Shown here piece after piece: positions 1-9,243 of a stretch of DNA of 55,549 nt. Position 1 is the stretch's first letter. Each line of letters opens with the position of its first letter. The translations under genes and the position numbers were made by a program. Source of the stretch: Shewanella profunda (GTDB lineage Bacteria; Pseudomonadota; Gammaproteobacteria; Enterobacterales; Shewanellaceae). The stretch lies in the NCBI RefSeq assembly GCF_023283765.1, contig NZ_JAKILG010000031.1, positions 1-55,549 of the forward strand, written 5' to 3'. The notes beneath the pieces are model-generated. The model was not told the origin of the DNA, made no database searches, and saw only the letters and a program-made list of their open reading frames with translations.

Positions 1-56
1 GCCAATTTAAAAGCGAGGGAATAATCACGTTGAGTTCGTTTAATTGTTGAAGTCAT
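1..56 (-). CDS. IS3-family transposase OrfA, N-terminus (partial, runs off window)
   Basis: Reading leftwards from an ATG at 56 with a ribosome site (GGAG) just upstream, the frame stays open to the window edge. It gives MTSTIKRTQRDYSLAFKLA. The RTQRDYxLAFKL pattern is what I recall at the N-terminus of small helix-turn-helix OrfA proteins of IS3-family transposases in Shewanella and Vibrio. Only 18 complete codons are visible, so the assignment rests on this motif and on the IS-like end just upstream. Confidence 0.6.
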   Translation of the reverse strand, partial: MTSTIKRTQRDYSLAFKL

Positions 57-108
57 TACACTCTCCAAAATGAGTTTGAAAAGTGTCAACGCTATTTAGG
101 ACGGGTCA
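1..108 (-). mobile_element. End of an IS3-like insertion sequence
   Basis: The minus strand from 108 begins TGACCCGTCCTAAATAGC, a TGA-start terminal inverted repeat of the IS3 type, followed by a short leader and the OrfA start at 56. The element lies 10 bp from the terminator that follows fliS. In related Shewanella genomes I would expect the regulator flrA next to fliS, so the insertion probably sits between them. The other end and any target duplication lie outside the window. Confidence 0.55.
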
Positions 109-117
109 ATCGCCATA

Positions 118-144
118 AAAAAAGCGCACAAAGTGCGCTTTTTT
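118..144. terminator. Bidirectional intrinsic terminator after fliS
   Basis: A 12-bp perfect stem (core AAGCGCAC/GTGCGCTT, three-base loop AAA) has A and T runs on its two sides. It would stop transcription in either direction. It lies 18 bp beyond the fliS stop and just before the IS end, so it ends the fliD-fliS transcript and insulates it from the IS. Confidence 0.85.
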
Positions 145-162
145 ATTTGGCCTTTAACAACC

Positions 163-573
163 TTAACCCGCGTCGGAATGGGAAGATAAATTATGTTTAT
201 CGGCAGGAATCGCATCCCAGCCTTCTTTAATGGTACGCAGAATATCGCACACATCATCTATTGCTTTCACATCATTATTCAAGTTAGCTTCTGAAATTTT
301 GCGCAACATGAAATCATAGAGCTCGCTTAAATTCTTTGCTATTTGCCCACCGGCATCCATGTTCAAACTATTACTTAAACCAGTAATAATACCGATAGCT
401 TTATTAATATAAATACCTTTATTAGCCAAATCATTTTGCTCAATAGCATAACGGCTTTGTGCCAAACGTTGCAGCGCTCCAGCAAACATTAACTGAATGA
501 TTCGATGTGGTGAAGCTACAGTGATCTCACTTTCTAACGAAACCTTACGATATGATTGCAGCGATCCTCTCAT
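163..573 (-). CDS. fliS: Flagellin export chaperone FliS
   Basis: FliS is a small all-helical cytoplasmic chaperone. It caps the C-terminal helix of flagellin and delivers it to the FlhA gate of the flagellar export apparatus. The 136-residue protein has the family opening (SYRKVSLES then SPHRIIQLMFAGALQRL at about residues 7-37) and the full usual length. It is the last gene of the flagellin-flaG-fliD-fliT-like-fliS run, 6 bp after the preceding gene, and is followed by a strong terminator. The start ATG at 573 is preceded by AGGTAGGTATTT, an acceptable ribosome site. Confidence 0.95.
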   Translation of the reverse strand: MRGSLQSYRKVSLESEITVASPHRIIQLMFAGALQRLAQSRYAIEQNDLANKGIYINKAIGIITGLSNSLNMDAGGQIAKNLSELYDFMLRKISEANLNNDVKAIDDVCDILRTIKEGWDAIPADKHNLSSHSDAG

Positions 574-579
574 AAATAC

Positions 580-909
580 CTACCTGTTTGAATCTATTGT
601 CTCGTAAACACTAATCTGGCGCTTATTCTTACTGCCCGCATGTAATAATGCTTGCCTGTCCGCCATGATGTGATTTGCCTTAATAGTGAACTCTTTAGTG
701 AGGTCAAGCTGACACTGAAGATAATCAGCGTCCGTCATGCTAGCATCAGCCACTAATACATTGAGTAAAAGTTGACGCTCTCCAACGAGTACCTGCAAAT
801 TTGACACCAACTCGTCAGTTTGAGGATATTCTGCGGGGATGCGAGTTAACTGATTCAATGTGTCGCTGAGCGTTATATTAAGTTCATTAAGTTCATTAAG
901 TTGTTTCAC
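580..909 (-). CDS. FliT/FlaI-like flagellar chaperone
   Basis: This 109-residue, probably all-helical protein lies between fliD and fliS, where enterobacteria carry fliT and vibrios carry flaI. FliT is the export chaperone for the filament cap FliD. Sequence conservation in this family is low, so the call rests on size, helical character and position. The N-terminus contains a small repeat (NELNELN) encoded by tandem copies of AAGTTCATT on the plus strand, which may vary in number between strains. It is 18 bp after fliD and 6 bp before fliS, so it is certainly co-transcribed with them. Confidence 0.7.
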   Translation of the reverse strand: MKQLNELNELNITLSDTLNQLTRIPAEYPQTDELVSNLQVLVGERQLLLNVLVADASMTDADYLQCQLDLTKEFTIKANHIMADRQALLHAGSKNKRQISVYETIDSNR

Positions 910-927
910 TAGACGTTTCCTTACTTA

Positions 928-2298
928 CTAACTCTTTTTAACTGCTCCAGGAAGCGAGTTTAAACTAGCAAGTAAACCACTACTCTGCTGGTTAAGTTGT
1001 CCTACGACAAGATCCATTGCATTAAACTGTTTTGTTAAACGGGCAGTTAACTGGTCCATTTTAAGAGTAAAAGCTTCTCTTTGTTCTGCTAACCTACTTT
1101 GCTGATTAGTATAACTTGTCTCTCTATCTGCAATCACGCCTCGGGATTTAACATAGCTTTCAGAAACATCGTAAAACCGATTAGCTAAGCCTTTTTCTGG
1201 TGTAGCAAAGAGAGCTTCAACACTAGACATATCCTCAGAAAGCACTTTATCAAGCTTAGTATCATCAATAGATAACTTACCATATCTATCTGTTGTGATA
1301 CCTATATCATACAAAGCTATAGAACCACCATCTTCGGTAGGCACTCGTTCGCTCGCAATACTACGGAGTTGTGATTCAATCGAACGGATCATCGAGTCGC
1401 CCTGCAATGCCGCTGCAGTATTTGTATCTTGATCGTAGGATGACAGCTTATCGACCGTTGTAACTAAGCTATTGTAGGCATCAACAAATGCCTTAACGTT
1501 TGTTTTAACTGCATCGTTATCTTGTTCTATTTTGAGTGAAGTGGTTTTAGTAAGATCAGCATCTGTTAACTGTAAAGTCACACCTGTAATCGCATTCTTA
1601 ACTTCATTAGTTTGCGAGGTGACTTTTTGATTATCAATGTAGAGGACAGCATTTTTTGCATCTTGAAGCGTTGTGGTATTCATTGCATCAAACATATTGC
1701 TAAGGCCAGAGCCTGTGGTATCTGTAGCCGTGATGCTGATTTGGTTATCTTCGCCAGATTTATCGGAACTAAAAACTAATCGACTTCCGGCGTCACTGGT
1801 TATAACGGTGGCAGTGACACCGACATTATCGGGTGCTTCATTGACTTTTTTCGCTATCGCATCAAGAGAATCCGTTGCCGATACGTCCACGGAAAAATTA
1901 TTACCATTGACCCCAAAAGCTAGACTCCCCTCACCGACACCTAATGCAGGATCAGTTACATTCGTTCCAGCAATTTTATGATTGACAGCGAGCTGTTCAA
2001 CTTTAATAGCATAACTACCTGTTTGAGCTGTTTTATCAGCAGTTGCAGTTAAATATGTACTATTACTAACGGATATTTTGCGTTGATTTAAAGCCTCACC
2101 GGTTTGTAATTTTTTTACGGCATCCTGAAATGTCGTCAGTGCGCTTTTTAAGGTTCCCATAGCAGAAACCTTAGCTTTAATGCTGTCTTCTGTTTTATTA
2201 AACATTGCCTCTTTCGGTGTTTTTTCGGCATCCACTAACACTTTTACAATGTTAGCAATATCTAAGCCTGAGCCGATACCTGTCGCTGTTAATGCCAT
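928..2298 (-). CDS. fliD: Flagellar filament cap protein FliD (hook-associated protein 2)
   Basis: FliD forms the pentameric cap at the filament tip and inserts exported flagellin subunits. The 456-residue protein begins GIGSGLDIANIVKVLVDAE, the typical FliD N-terminal helix. The FliD_N domain spans about residues 1-100. The FliD_C domain spans about 220-440 and includes the coiled C-terminal segment ending LNQQSSGLLASLNSL. Length is normal. The gene follows flaG by about 50 bp and precedes the FliT-like chaperone gene. Confidence 0.95.
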   Translation of the reverse strand: MALTATGIGSGLDIANIVKVLVDAEKTPKEAMFNKTEDSIKAKVSAMGTLKSALTTFQDAVKKLQTGEALNQRKISVSNSTYLTATADKTAQTGSYAIKVEQLAVNHKIAGTNVTDPALGVGEGSLAFGVNGNNFSVDVSATDSLDAIAKKVNEAPDNVGVTATVITSDAGSRLVFSSDKSGEDNQISITATDTTGSGLSNMFDAMNTTTLQDAKNAVLYIDNQKVTSQTNEVKNAITGVTLQLTDADLTKTTSLKIEQDNDAVKTNVKAFVDAYNSLVTTVDKLSSYDQDTNTAAALQGDSMIRSIESQLRSIASERVPTEDGGSIALYDIGITTDRYGKLSIDDTKLDKVLSEDMSSVEALFATPEKGLANRFYDVSESYVKSRGVIADRETSYTNQQSRLAEQREAFTLKMDQLTARLTKQFNAMDLVVGQLNQQSSGLLASLNSLPGAVKKS

Positions 2299-2347
2299 AC
2301 AAACCTCTTACTCATCAACTATCACTATATTTAGTAATGTCAGTATT

Positions 2348-2740
2348 TTAAGCCTCTGTTTTCATCAAAAGCCCTGTCACTTCAGATAGCTTTTCAGCTA
2401 ATGCTAGTGCTTCTTCACTAGGCATTTGCCTGATAACATCACCCGTATCTTTGTCTAAAACAGTCACAACGGCTTGACCTGACTTCTCATCAACCTTAAA
2501 TGCAAGCCCCTTACGCATCATAGACATCATATCCGACAGCTCAGTAGCAATTTGCGTAAGTTTAGCCGGATTAAATTCGTTATCGACACCATCTTGTGCA
2601 ATGGTTTGTTCAATTGTCGATACTGCGGCATCTCCCTTTAACTCAACTCCCGAAGCTGGAGTCTTTGGAGACACTTGAGCTAAATCGACTTTATTGTGAA
2701 CCATAGTAGCTGAATTTGCTATATTGATATCCATAGCCAC
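2348..2740 (-). CDS. flaG: FlaG family flagellar protein
   Basis: FlaG is a small protein that affects filament length in polar flagellates; its mechanism is unclear. The 130-residue product has a variable N-terminal half and the conserved C-terminal FlaG domain (about residues 60-130), including GLAFKVDEKSGQAVVTVLDK and VIRQMPSEEAL. Position between the flagellins and fliD is the usual one in Shewanella, Vibrio and Pseudomonas. The upstream gap to the flagellin contains several hairpins that could lower expression relative to flagellin. Confidence 0.9.
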   Translation of the reverse strand: MAMDINIANSATMVHNKVDLAQVSPKTPASGVELKGDAAVSTIEQTIAQDGVDNEFNPAKLTQIATELSDMMSMMRKGLAFKVDEKSGQAVVTVLDKDTGDVIRQMPSEEALALAEKLSEVTGLLMKTEA

Positions 2741-2758
2741 ACCTCACCATATTAACCC

Positions 2759-2843
2759 CTTGTTTTATTTAGCATAAAACAAGTCTACATTAAAAGCTTT
2801 GTCAACCTTTAATGTGGCAAAGGGAGATCCGTTGCCGAACCTC
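2759..2843. other. Hairpin-rich spacer between second flagellin and flaG
   Basis: Three inverted repeats lie in this spacer. One is a 10-bp perfect stem, CTTGTTTTAT/ATAAAACAAG (2759-2783). One is ACATTAAA/TTTAATGT (2787-2815). One is AGGGAG/CTCCCT near 2820-2843. None is followed by a long T run on the minus strand. They may act as partial terminators or RNA-stabilising 3' structures that let flagellin mRNA accumulate above flaG-fliD mRNA. That role is inferred from the structures only. Confidence 0.45.
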
Positions 2844-2874
2844 CCTCATCACCTTTTCACTTTAGTGTAGATTA

Positions 2875-3693
2875 TTACAGTAGTGATAGGGCCACTTGAG
2901 GTAATTGGTTAGCTTGGGCTAACATAGCAGAACCCGTTTGTTGTAGTACTTGGCTCTTAGTCATTTGTGATGTTTCTTTAGCAAAGTCAACATCCACAAT
3001 ACGGCTCTTAGCATCAGCAATGTTGGCTTGAGTATTAGCACTGTTACTGATGTTATAAGCTAAGCGGTTTTGTTTAGCACCTAAGTTAGCACGCTGACCA
3101 TCAATCGTTTTGATTGCTGCATCAATTGCAGCAAGTGCAGTTGAACGACCAGTGTCAGTACCTATTTCTAGTGCATTTACTGCCAAAGCAGTCGCATTAG
3201 TGGCAGCTACAGAAATGGTAATATTTTCAGTTCTTTGATGACCGACTTGGAAAGTTTTGCCATTAGCAAATTCTCCCATCATCAATTTGGTACTACCAAA
3301 TGCTGTGGTATCACCAATTGCAGTGATTTCTAGTGCTAATTCGCTAATTTCACTTTGTAATGCCGCTAAGTCATCAGAACTGTTGGCACCGTTTTCCGCT
3401 TGAACAGTTAGATCTCGCATACGCTGTAGCATGTTAGTCTGTTCTTGCATCGCACCTTCAGCAATTTGGGCGATAGAGATAGCATCGTTAGCGTTACGCA
3501 TACCTACATCGAGGCCACGTACTTGGCTGTCTAAACGGTTAGATATTGCTAAACCAGCAGCATCATCTTTTGCGCTGTTAATACGTAGACCACTGGACAA
3601 ACGTTCCATTGATGTGGCCAAACCGCTCGCTGAAGAGTTTAAGTTTTTCTGTGCTTTTAAAGATGTGACGTTAGTGTTTACTGTAATGGCCAT
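2875..3693 (-). CDS. flaB: Flagellin (second copy, FlaB-like)
   Basis: Filament structural subunit of 272 residues, a short flagellin with D0/D1 domains and almost no variable outer domain. The N-terminal D0/D1 part is about residues 1-140 ([36 protein letters not shown]) and the C-terminal part about 185-272 ([17 protein letters not shown], ending LPQVALSLL). I place the start at the ATG at 3693, with ribosome site AGAGGAAAC, rather than 39 bases upstream; the extra 13 residues do not fit the family. It is nearly identical to the upstream flagellin. It has its own sigma-28 promoter, so it is probably the late and more abundant flagellin. Confidence 0.95.
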   Translation of the reverse strand: MAITVNTNVTSLKAQKNLNSSASGLATSMERLSSGLRINSAKDDAAGLAISNRLDSQVRGLDVGMRNANDAISIAQIAEGAMQEQTNMLQRMRDLTVQAENGANSSDDLAALQSEISELALEITAIGDTTAFGSTKLMMGEFANGKTFQVGHQRTENITISVAATNATALAVNALEIGTDTGRSTALAAIDAAIKTIDGQRANLGAKQNRLAYNISNSANTQANIADAKSRIVDVDFAKETSQMTKSQVLQQTGSAMLAQANQLPQVALSLL

Positions 3694-3778
3694 GATTCGT
3701 TTCCTCTTTAATACCTGGCTTGTTAACTTCACTTGCCTGTCTACTTAAGCCAGGCGGGTCTTAGTGGTTACAGTATAT

Positions 3779-3805
3779 TTAACGGCAGCACTTTTTTTAT
3801 CTTTA
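3779..3805 (-). promoter_or_regulatory. Sigma-28 (FliA) promoter of the second flagellin
   Basis: The minus strand carries TAAA, a 15-base spacer, then GCCGTTAA. This matches the FliA consensus (TAAA-N15-GCCGATAA) at all positions but one, about 85 bp upstream of the flagellin ATG. The FliA-type promoter makes this gene a late flagellar gene, expressed after FlgM is exported. Confidence 0.85.
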
Positions 3806-3955
3806 GGATTATTTTTAAAAAATATTCACTTTTTTAAAAATACCTATTTTTCATATAAATACCATTCAAAACCTAATAAAAAACTTTGCCTACTTTCTAC
3901 AGTTTCCTAAGAAAAGTAGGCAAAAGCACTTCTATATTGACACTTGCCTGCGAAA

Positions 3956-4777
3956 TTATCCCAATAACGATAAGGCAACTTGAGGTAACTGGTTTGCTTG
4001 AGCAAGCATCGCAGAACCCGTTTGTTGCAATACTTGGTTCTTCGTCATCACTGAGGTTTCTTTGGCAAAATCCACATCTACGATACGACTCTTAGCATCA
4101 GCAACGTTAGCCTGAGTATTAGCGCTATTGCTAATGTTATAGGCTAAACGGTTTTGCTTAGCGCCTAAGTTTGCGCGTTGACTATCAATCGTTTTAATTG
4201 CTGCATCAATTGCAACAAGTGCAGTTGAACGACCAGTATCTGTACCTATTATTAATGTATTTACTGCCAGAGTAGCCGCATTAGTGGCGGCAACAGAAAT
4301 GGTAATATCTTCAGTTCTTTGATGACCGACTTGGAAAGTCTTGCCACCAGCGAAATCACCATCAAGCAACTTAGTATTACCAAATGCGGTACTATCACCA
4401 ATCGCAGTGATTTCTAATGCTAATTCGTTAATTTCACTTTGTAATGCGATTAAGTCATCGGTACTATTCGCACCGTTTTCTGCTTGGATGGTCAAATCAC
4501 GCATACGTTGCAACATATTAGTCTGCTCTTGCATTGCGCCTTCAGCAATCTGGGCAATAGAAATGGCATCGTTTGCATTACGCATACCCACATCTAAGCC
4601 CCGCACTTGACTATTTAAACGGTTTGAGATTGCTAAACCCGCAGCGTCATCTTTGGCGCTATTAATACGCAGACCACTCGATAGACGTTCCATAGAGGTT
4701 GCTAAGCCACTACTGGATGTATTTAAATTTTTCTGTGCCTTCATCGAAGTCACGTTGGTATTAACTGTAATAGCCAT
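3956..4777 (-). CDS. flaA: Flagellin (first copy, FlaA-like)
   Basis: Short flagellin of 273 residues, nearly identical to the gene downstream. They differ mainly at scattered positions in the middle, such as [12 protein letters not shown] here against [12 protein letters not shown], and in the end SLLG against SLL. The start is the ATG at 4777 with ribosome site AGAGGAAAA, not the upstream ATG at 4807. No FliA consensus was found upstream, unlike the second copy, so the two flagellins are probably expressed at different stages. In two-flagellin Shewanella the FlaA type is reported to build the part of the filament near the hook; that role here is inference. Confidence 0.95.
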   Translation of the reverse strand: MAITVNTNVTSMKAQKNLNTSSSGLATSMERLSSGLRINSAKDDAAGLAISNRLNSQVRGLDVGMRNANDAISIAQIAEGAMQEQTNMLQRMRDLTIQAENGANSTDDLIALQSEINELALEITAIGDSTAFGNTKLLDGDFAGGKTFQVGHQRTEDITISVAATNAATLAVNTLIIGTDTGRSTALVAIDAAIKTIDSQRANLGAKQNRLAYNISNSANTQANVADAKSRIVDVDFAKETSVMTKNQVLQQTGSAMLAQANQLPQVALSLLG

Positions 4778-4802
4778 AGTATTTTCCTCTTCTAAGTATC
4801 TT

Positions 4803-4823
4803 GCCAAGACTTCGAAGCTTGGC
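4803..4823. promoter_or_regulatory. Inverted repeat in the first flagellin's leader
   Basis: GCCAAG and CTTGGC flank a short centre that is itself nearly symmetric (CTTCGAAG). The repeat ends 26 bp upstream of the flagellin ATG and would form a hairpin in the mRNA leader, or bind a dimeric regulator. No function can be assigned. It has no counterpart before the second flagellin. Confidence 0.4.
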
Positions 4824-4879
4824 CATTTCCAATCTTGAAACTACCAGTGCATTTAGGCTATTACACCTAAAAATCACGA

Positions 4880-6091
4880 TTAAATATAATCAAACAGGGA
4901 AACAGAACCCACCTTACTAAACACGCTAGAGACTGCGTTCAATGCAAGCTGCTGCTTTTCAAATTCCGTAATCGCTGACGCGTAATCAAGATCCTCAAGT
5001 AGAGAAAGAGCAGATGTATTCACCACTTTCTCCTCGATGTGAGTATCTTTGTAGCTTTCAACGGCTTTCAGATTATTCCCCGCCACACTTCTGGCAGAAC
5101 TGATCTGATTGACACCACTATCGATGTCATTCAATATCTGTGCCAACTGAGATCGACCTTGAGGTGTGTTAGCTGAATTAGGATCTTCAATTAATGCGAT
5201 CGCACGACTGATTGTATCGAAAATGCTGACTTCAGACTGTGGCTCCATGGTGAAACTATCGCCAGCGCTGGGTTTTCCAGAAATGTTGACTTCAATACCA
5301 TTAAAACTTACAGGGGTTGCCGCATCAAAATTAGCAATGTTCGCCACTGGATTATTGGCTGAATCAAGTACTTGTAAATTGGTTCCACCAGAACCATTAT
5401 CTGAAAAATTAAATGTATATGTATCAGCTAGATAAGTTGCTGGATCAGCAATTTTTGCCGCTTTAACACTAAATTCTCCCTGCTGACTGGCCAAATAATT
5501 GACGCTATAATCGCCAAGTCCATTTGGTGCTTTCATAAAAGCAGTATCGCCAGGTACATTAGTCCCTAGGGCTACACCCGTTTGTACTAAGCTATTTCTG
5601 ACGCCAGAATCACCGCTGTAAACTATTTGGGGAGGTGTTGAGTTGTCGAAAGCAAATGGCTCTTTATCCGTGCTGTAACCAGAGAACATATAGTTGCCAG
5701 ATTCATCCTTACTATTGGCAATAGACAGTAACTCTTCTAAGCTTCCTTTCATTTCATCGGCAATCATTTGCCGCTCAGAATCCGCTAGTGTGCCGTTTAC
5801 CGCTCGCATAACTTGTTCACGTATGGAAGATGCCAGATTTTCGGCACTCCCCAACTTACTTTCAGTTACTGCTAATCGATTAGTCGCGTAGTCAATATTC
5901 TTCATAAATTGATCGACTAAGGCATTGCGTTGATTCAGGTTATCGATACCTAGCGCCGCAACGGGATCATCACCCGCAGTATTGACTTTTTTGCCGCTAC
6001 TGAGCTGTTCGAGGATCTTGCTAGTTGCCGTTTGCTTTTGCAGTACACTCGTAATGCTTTGATTAAAGATCTGCGCGGATGATAGTCGCAT
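4880..6091 (-). CDS. flgL: Hook-filament junction protein FlgL (HAP3)
   Basis: FlgL forms the second junction ring between hook and filament. The 403-residue protein has a flagellin-like N-terminus (MRLSSAQIFNQSITSVLQKQ, ending the conserved stretch with LSSGKKVNTAGDDPVAAL). The C-terminal helix (about residues 355-403) also aligns with flagellin D0 (DLDYASAITEFEKQQLAL). The middle carries a beta-rich domain normal for the family. It follows flgK by 11 bp and is the last gene of the flgF-flgL operon. Confidence 0.95.
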   Translation of the reverse strand: MRLSSAQIFNQSITSVLQKQTATSKILEQLSSGKKVNTAGDDPVAALGIDNLNQRNALVDQFMKNIDYATNRLAVTESKLGSAENLASSIREQVMRAVNGTLADSERQMIADEMKGSLEELLSIANSKDESGNYMFSGYSTDKEPFAFDNSTPPQIVYSGDSGVRNSLVQTGVALGTNVPGDTAFMKAPNGLGDYSVNYLASQQGEFSVKAAKIADPATYLADTYTFNFSDNGSGGTNLQVLDSANNPVANIANFDAATPVSFNGIEVNISGKPSAGDSFTMEPQSEVSIFDTISRAIALIEDPNSANTPQGRSQLAQILNDIDSGVNQISSARSVAGNNLKAVESYKDTHIEEKVVNTSALSLLEDLDYASAITEFEKQQLALNAVSSVFSKVGSVSLFDYI

Positions 6092-6102
6092 GATTAAATC
6101 TC

Positions 6103-8028
6103 CTAACGCACTGAGGTTAATAAGGTGTCAAAAATTTCTTGTGCCGTAGTCATTATCCGAGCAGAGGCTTGATAAGCTTGTTGAAAACGCATCAAATTGG
6201 CGGCTTCTTCATCTAAGTTGACGCCCGATTCGCTTTCTACTCTGGCATAGGCTTGTTGGTAAATAGCCTCTGCAGACCCTACACGCACTTCGGCCGCTTT
6301 TGTCTTACTGCCTATGTCAATTTTTGTATTTTCAAATACATCCGCTAAGGTTGACTTCCCCCCATTCATCACTTTACTTTCGCTCAACTTAGCCATAGCG
6401 ACAGCATTAGAGTTATCACCCTCGGCGAAGGATAAATCGAAGGTAAATCTGTCATTGCTAGCGGCTGCAGTACTATCAACTTCAAAGGTAAAACCAAAGG
6501 CGCTGATACTTGGGGGAGTATAAGGAGCAGCGGCACCAAGAGAGCTTCCTGAGGCATCAAATGCTTCATAGGTTGGAGGTATAGCGGTGGTATCGAGCTG
6601 GATCGTCAATTCACTGCCAGTAATAGGAAAATTAGCTGCACTGCGATTCGTAATTTGCGTTAACTTAACTTGGGTATTACCTGAGTTCGCTGCATCAGCG
6701 GTTATTTTAGGCGAAGCGGCGGCAATGCCTTTTGGATCCGTCATTTCAACGGTAATGCCGTTAGCGGCGCCCGCAGTAGGGCGAATAACAAAGCGATCAC
6801 CTGAAGCCATCGCCCCAGCTTTAATATCGATTGAAAATCCAGCACCACCTTCTAAGGTCGACCCATTTAAGGTCAGTGGTGTAATTACCCCGGTTTCTGT
6901 ATCCCTTAATTCATAGGTTGCAGGTGCGGTAAAAGATAATTCATAGGCGCCACCGGTTAACAAACTGGTGTCATCAATCGTGACACCTAAAGTTGCGTTA
7001 CCAGTATTGTTTGAATAGCCACCAACACGACCCAATGACATTAAAGGATCATTAATATCCCTAAAGATATTCGATCCAACTTGACCATTGAGATCAAATC
7101 CTTGAGCTTGCATTTTATTGAAGTTATCAGCAATCCCTAGGGCTAACTGATCGAGCTCGTGACTTGCCGGAATTAATGTTTGATCACGGTACTCAAACAG
7201 CGCACCTAATTGCCCGCCTAATTTACTCGGATCGGCAGCAACACTTTGTGAGCCAATACTTGACGTCAATTGCAATTCATTGGGAAATGGATCTCCAGTT
7301 TTAGTATCCATCGTCATGGCGATTTCACCGGAAACCAACATCACCGAGCCGCCCAACATAATGCTTTTGGCACCATTCTCTTGAGGAATAACATTCACTT
7401 GAGCATATTGGCTTAGCTCTTGAACGAGCGCATCTTGTTTATCGAGTAACATGGCATCTTGATTTGGCGATTTCATCAGCTCGAGATTTAAATTAGCCAA
7501 CTCCTTACTAATCTCGTTGATACGCTTAGTCATACCTGTGATCTGATCATTAGTTTGCGTCATCTGGCCATTTAAGCTCGATTGCATCTGATTCAAACTA
7601 TTAGCCAATTGTTTAGCATCGTTTAGGGTTGAACTACGAATACCTAAGTCAGCGGGCAAATCCGCGAGACTGTTTAATCCAGTAAAAAGAGAGTTTAAGC
7701 TCTGAGGTACCATTTTACCGATTTGAGAAAACAGTTGATCGAGCTCACTGAGTTTGCCATAACTCGCTTCAGCACCACTTAGGGTTGTTTGTCCAATACG
7801 TAATTCTCTTGCCGCATAGTCGTTGTAAATACGTTTTACATCATCAACGTAAGTCCCCGTGCCATAAAAACTATTACCAAGCCGTTGTGACTCTAGCGTC
7901 GACTGGGTTGCCACCTGCCTGTGATAACCTGCGGTATTCGCGTTGGCAATGTTATTACTGGTAACCCCAAGTTGCGACTGCGAGGCTAGCACCCCAGTAC
8001 GAGCAATATTTAATAGGTCAATCGCCAT
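6103..8028 (-). CDS. flgK: Hook-filament junction protein FlgK (HAP1)
   Basis: FlgK is the first hook-associated ring. The 641-residue protein has the rod/hook N-terminal motif (LLNIARTGVLASQSQLGVTS, NNIANANTAGYHRQ). The C-terminal helix (about 600-641) is typical (EEAANLMRFQQAYQASARIM). The large central part (about 330-560) is beta-rich and variable in the family. Length is within the usual range for marine gammaproteobacteria. It follows flgJ by about 40 bp. Confidence 0.95.
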   Translation of the reverse strand: MAIDLLNIARTGVLASQSQLGVTSNNIANANTAGYHRQVATQSTLESQRLGNSFYGTGTYVDDVKRIYNDYAARELRIGQTTLSGAEASYGKLSELDQLFSQIGKMVPQSLNSLFTGLNSLADLPADLGIRSSTLNDAKQLANSLNQMQSSLNGQMTQTNDQITGMTKRINEISKELANLNLELMKSPNQDAMLLDKQDALVQELSQYAQVNVIPQENGAKSIMLGGSVMLVSGEIAMTMDTKTGDPFPNELQLTSSIGSQSVAADPSKLGGQLGALFEYRDQTLIPASHELDQLALGIADNFNKMQAQGFDLNGQVGSNIFRDINDPLMSLGRVGGYSNNTGNATLGVTIDDTSLLTGGAYELSFTAPATYELRDTETGVITPLTLNGSTLEGGAGFSIDIKAGAMASGDRFVIRPTAGAANGITVEMTDPKGIAAASPKITADAANSGNTQVKLTQITNRSAANFPITGSELTIQLDTTAIPPTYEAFDASGSSLGAAAPYTPPSISAFGFTFEVDSTAAASNDRFTFDLSFAEGDNSNAVAMAKLSESKVMNGGKSTLADVFENTKIDIGSKTKAAEVRVGSAEAIYQQAYARVESESGVNLDEEAANLMRFQQAYQASARIMTTAQEIFDTLLTSVR

Positions 8029-8068
8029 TAGCCGACACTCCTCAGAACTAATAACCTATGAAGATTTA

Positions 8069-9226
8069 TCATTTGTCTTCTCCTGGCAGTATCGACTTAA
8101 GCTCTTGGCTTATTGTCTGCATCACTTTAATGACTTTCTCAGCATATTTTGGATCGGTGGCATAGCCCGCATCCTGCAATGCACGAATAAATTGGGTTGG
8201 TGAAGCGGCGACTTTTTTAGCATCTTGATAACGCTCACCTTCAGCAATAAAGGTGACAAAATCGTTAAAACTATGTTCAAAATCAGTGTAAACGCGAAAA
8301 TCGGCTTTTTGTCTAACGGCAATACCCTGCTCAAATTCCAAGGTACTCACGTTAGCTTTATCCCCAAGCCAACGGCGATCAGCCTTAATATTGAATAGGT
8401 TGTGACTAGGTGCACCATTGTTACCTCGTACAATTTTCTGTCCCCAACCGGTTTCGAGCGCCGACTGCGCCAGTAGCACTTCAGGCTGGGTACCCAAAGC
8501 CTTAGCCGCTTTTTCTGCATGGGGATACAAAGTTGCCAAAAACTCTTCCCGACTACCAAATTTGAGTGTCTTTTGGGTTTCTCTAAATGCCACTGTCGGC
8601 AAAATCTGGCCGCTAATTACAGGCTCAATGGGCGATAGTGGTTGCTCTGACCAGGTTGGCTTGGGTGTACTAACCGCTAATGAAGGTGCTGGCGTGTCGA
8701 TATCCAATGATGAGGCCACATCATCTGGCCTATCTGACTCAAAGGTTGGACGAGCAATATAGGCTGGGATGCCTGCAGAAGTGCTTGCAGTCGTTGCTGA
8801 AGCATTAAGCACATCTTGGGTTGCCGTATTTTGCGCTGGAACACTCAATGCTTTATCGCCTTGCAGCAATTTTTCGCCGCCATCACTACGTAATACAGAG
8901 GCAGGAATATGCTGGCTAGACTCAGGTGATAACTGTTGCACCATCATGTCGGCAAGACCTAACACACCTTTATCCGACAAATCGACCGACAATTGCTGAT
9001 CACGCATTTGCTCATAAAACTTAGTGTATTGGCTATTGAGGGGACTATCCGATTCAAATACCGCATTAGCATCGCGCATGCTTTTCATCAACATTTGCAC
9101 GAAAATGCCTTCAAATTGTTGGGCAACTTGTTTTAAAGTGCCCTTCTCATCCTTCTGTGCCTGGGCGCGAAGTGAATCTAGCCCGCCCAGGTCAAGAAAA
9201 TGTGATGAACTTGAAAGCTTTTCCAT
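8069..9226 (-). CDS. flgJ: Rod-assembly protein and peptidoglycan hydrolase FlgJ
   Basis: FlgJ is a bifunctional periplasmic protein. Its N-terminal domain (about residues 20-120; EGIFVQMLMKSMRDAN) caps the growing rod. Its C-terminal glucosaminidase domain (about 225-375) opens the cell wall for it. The catalytic region SALETGWGQKIV puts the expected acidic residue near 258. Between them lies a low-complexity linker of about 100 residues rich in S, T, P and A. No signal peptide is visible, as expected for export through the flagellar system. It lies 17 bp after flgI. Confidence 0.95.
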   Translation of the reverse strand: MEKLSSSSHFLDLGGLDSLRAQAQKDEKGTLKQVAQQFEGIFVQMLMKSMRDANAVFESDSPLNSQYTKFYEQMRDQQLSVDLSDKGVLGLADMMVQQLSPESSQHIPASVLRSDGGEKLLQGDKALSVPAQNTATQDVLNASATTASTSAGIPAYIARPTFESDRPDDVASSLDIDTPAPSLAVSTPKPTWSEQPLSPIEPVISGQILPTVAFRETQKTLKFGSREEFLATLYPHAEKAAKALGTQPEVLLAQSALETGWGQKIVRGNNGAPSHNLFNIKADRRWLGDKANVSTLEFEQGIAVRQKADFRVYTDFEHSFNDFVTFIAEGERYQDAKKVAASPTQFIRALQDAGYATDPKYAEKVIKVMQTISQELKSILPGEDK

Positions 9227-9243
9227 AATTTTCCCGACAGAAA

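Noticed and set aside
3694..3732. Longer flagellin start (13 extra residues), and the like at 4778-4807
   Set aside because: Good ribosome sites lie directly before the internal ATGs and the family begins MAITVNTNV; the extensions cover the leader.
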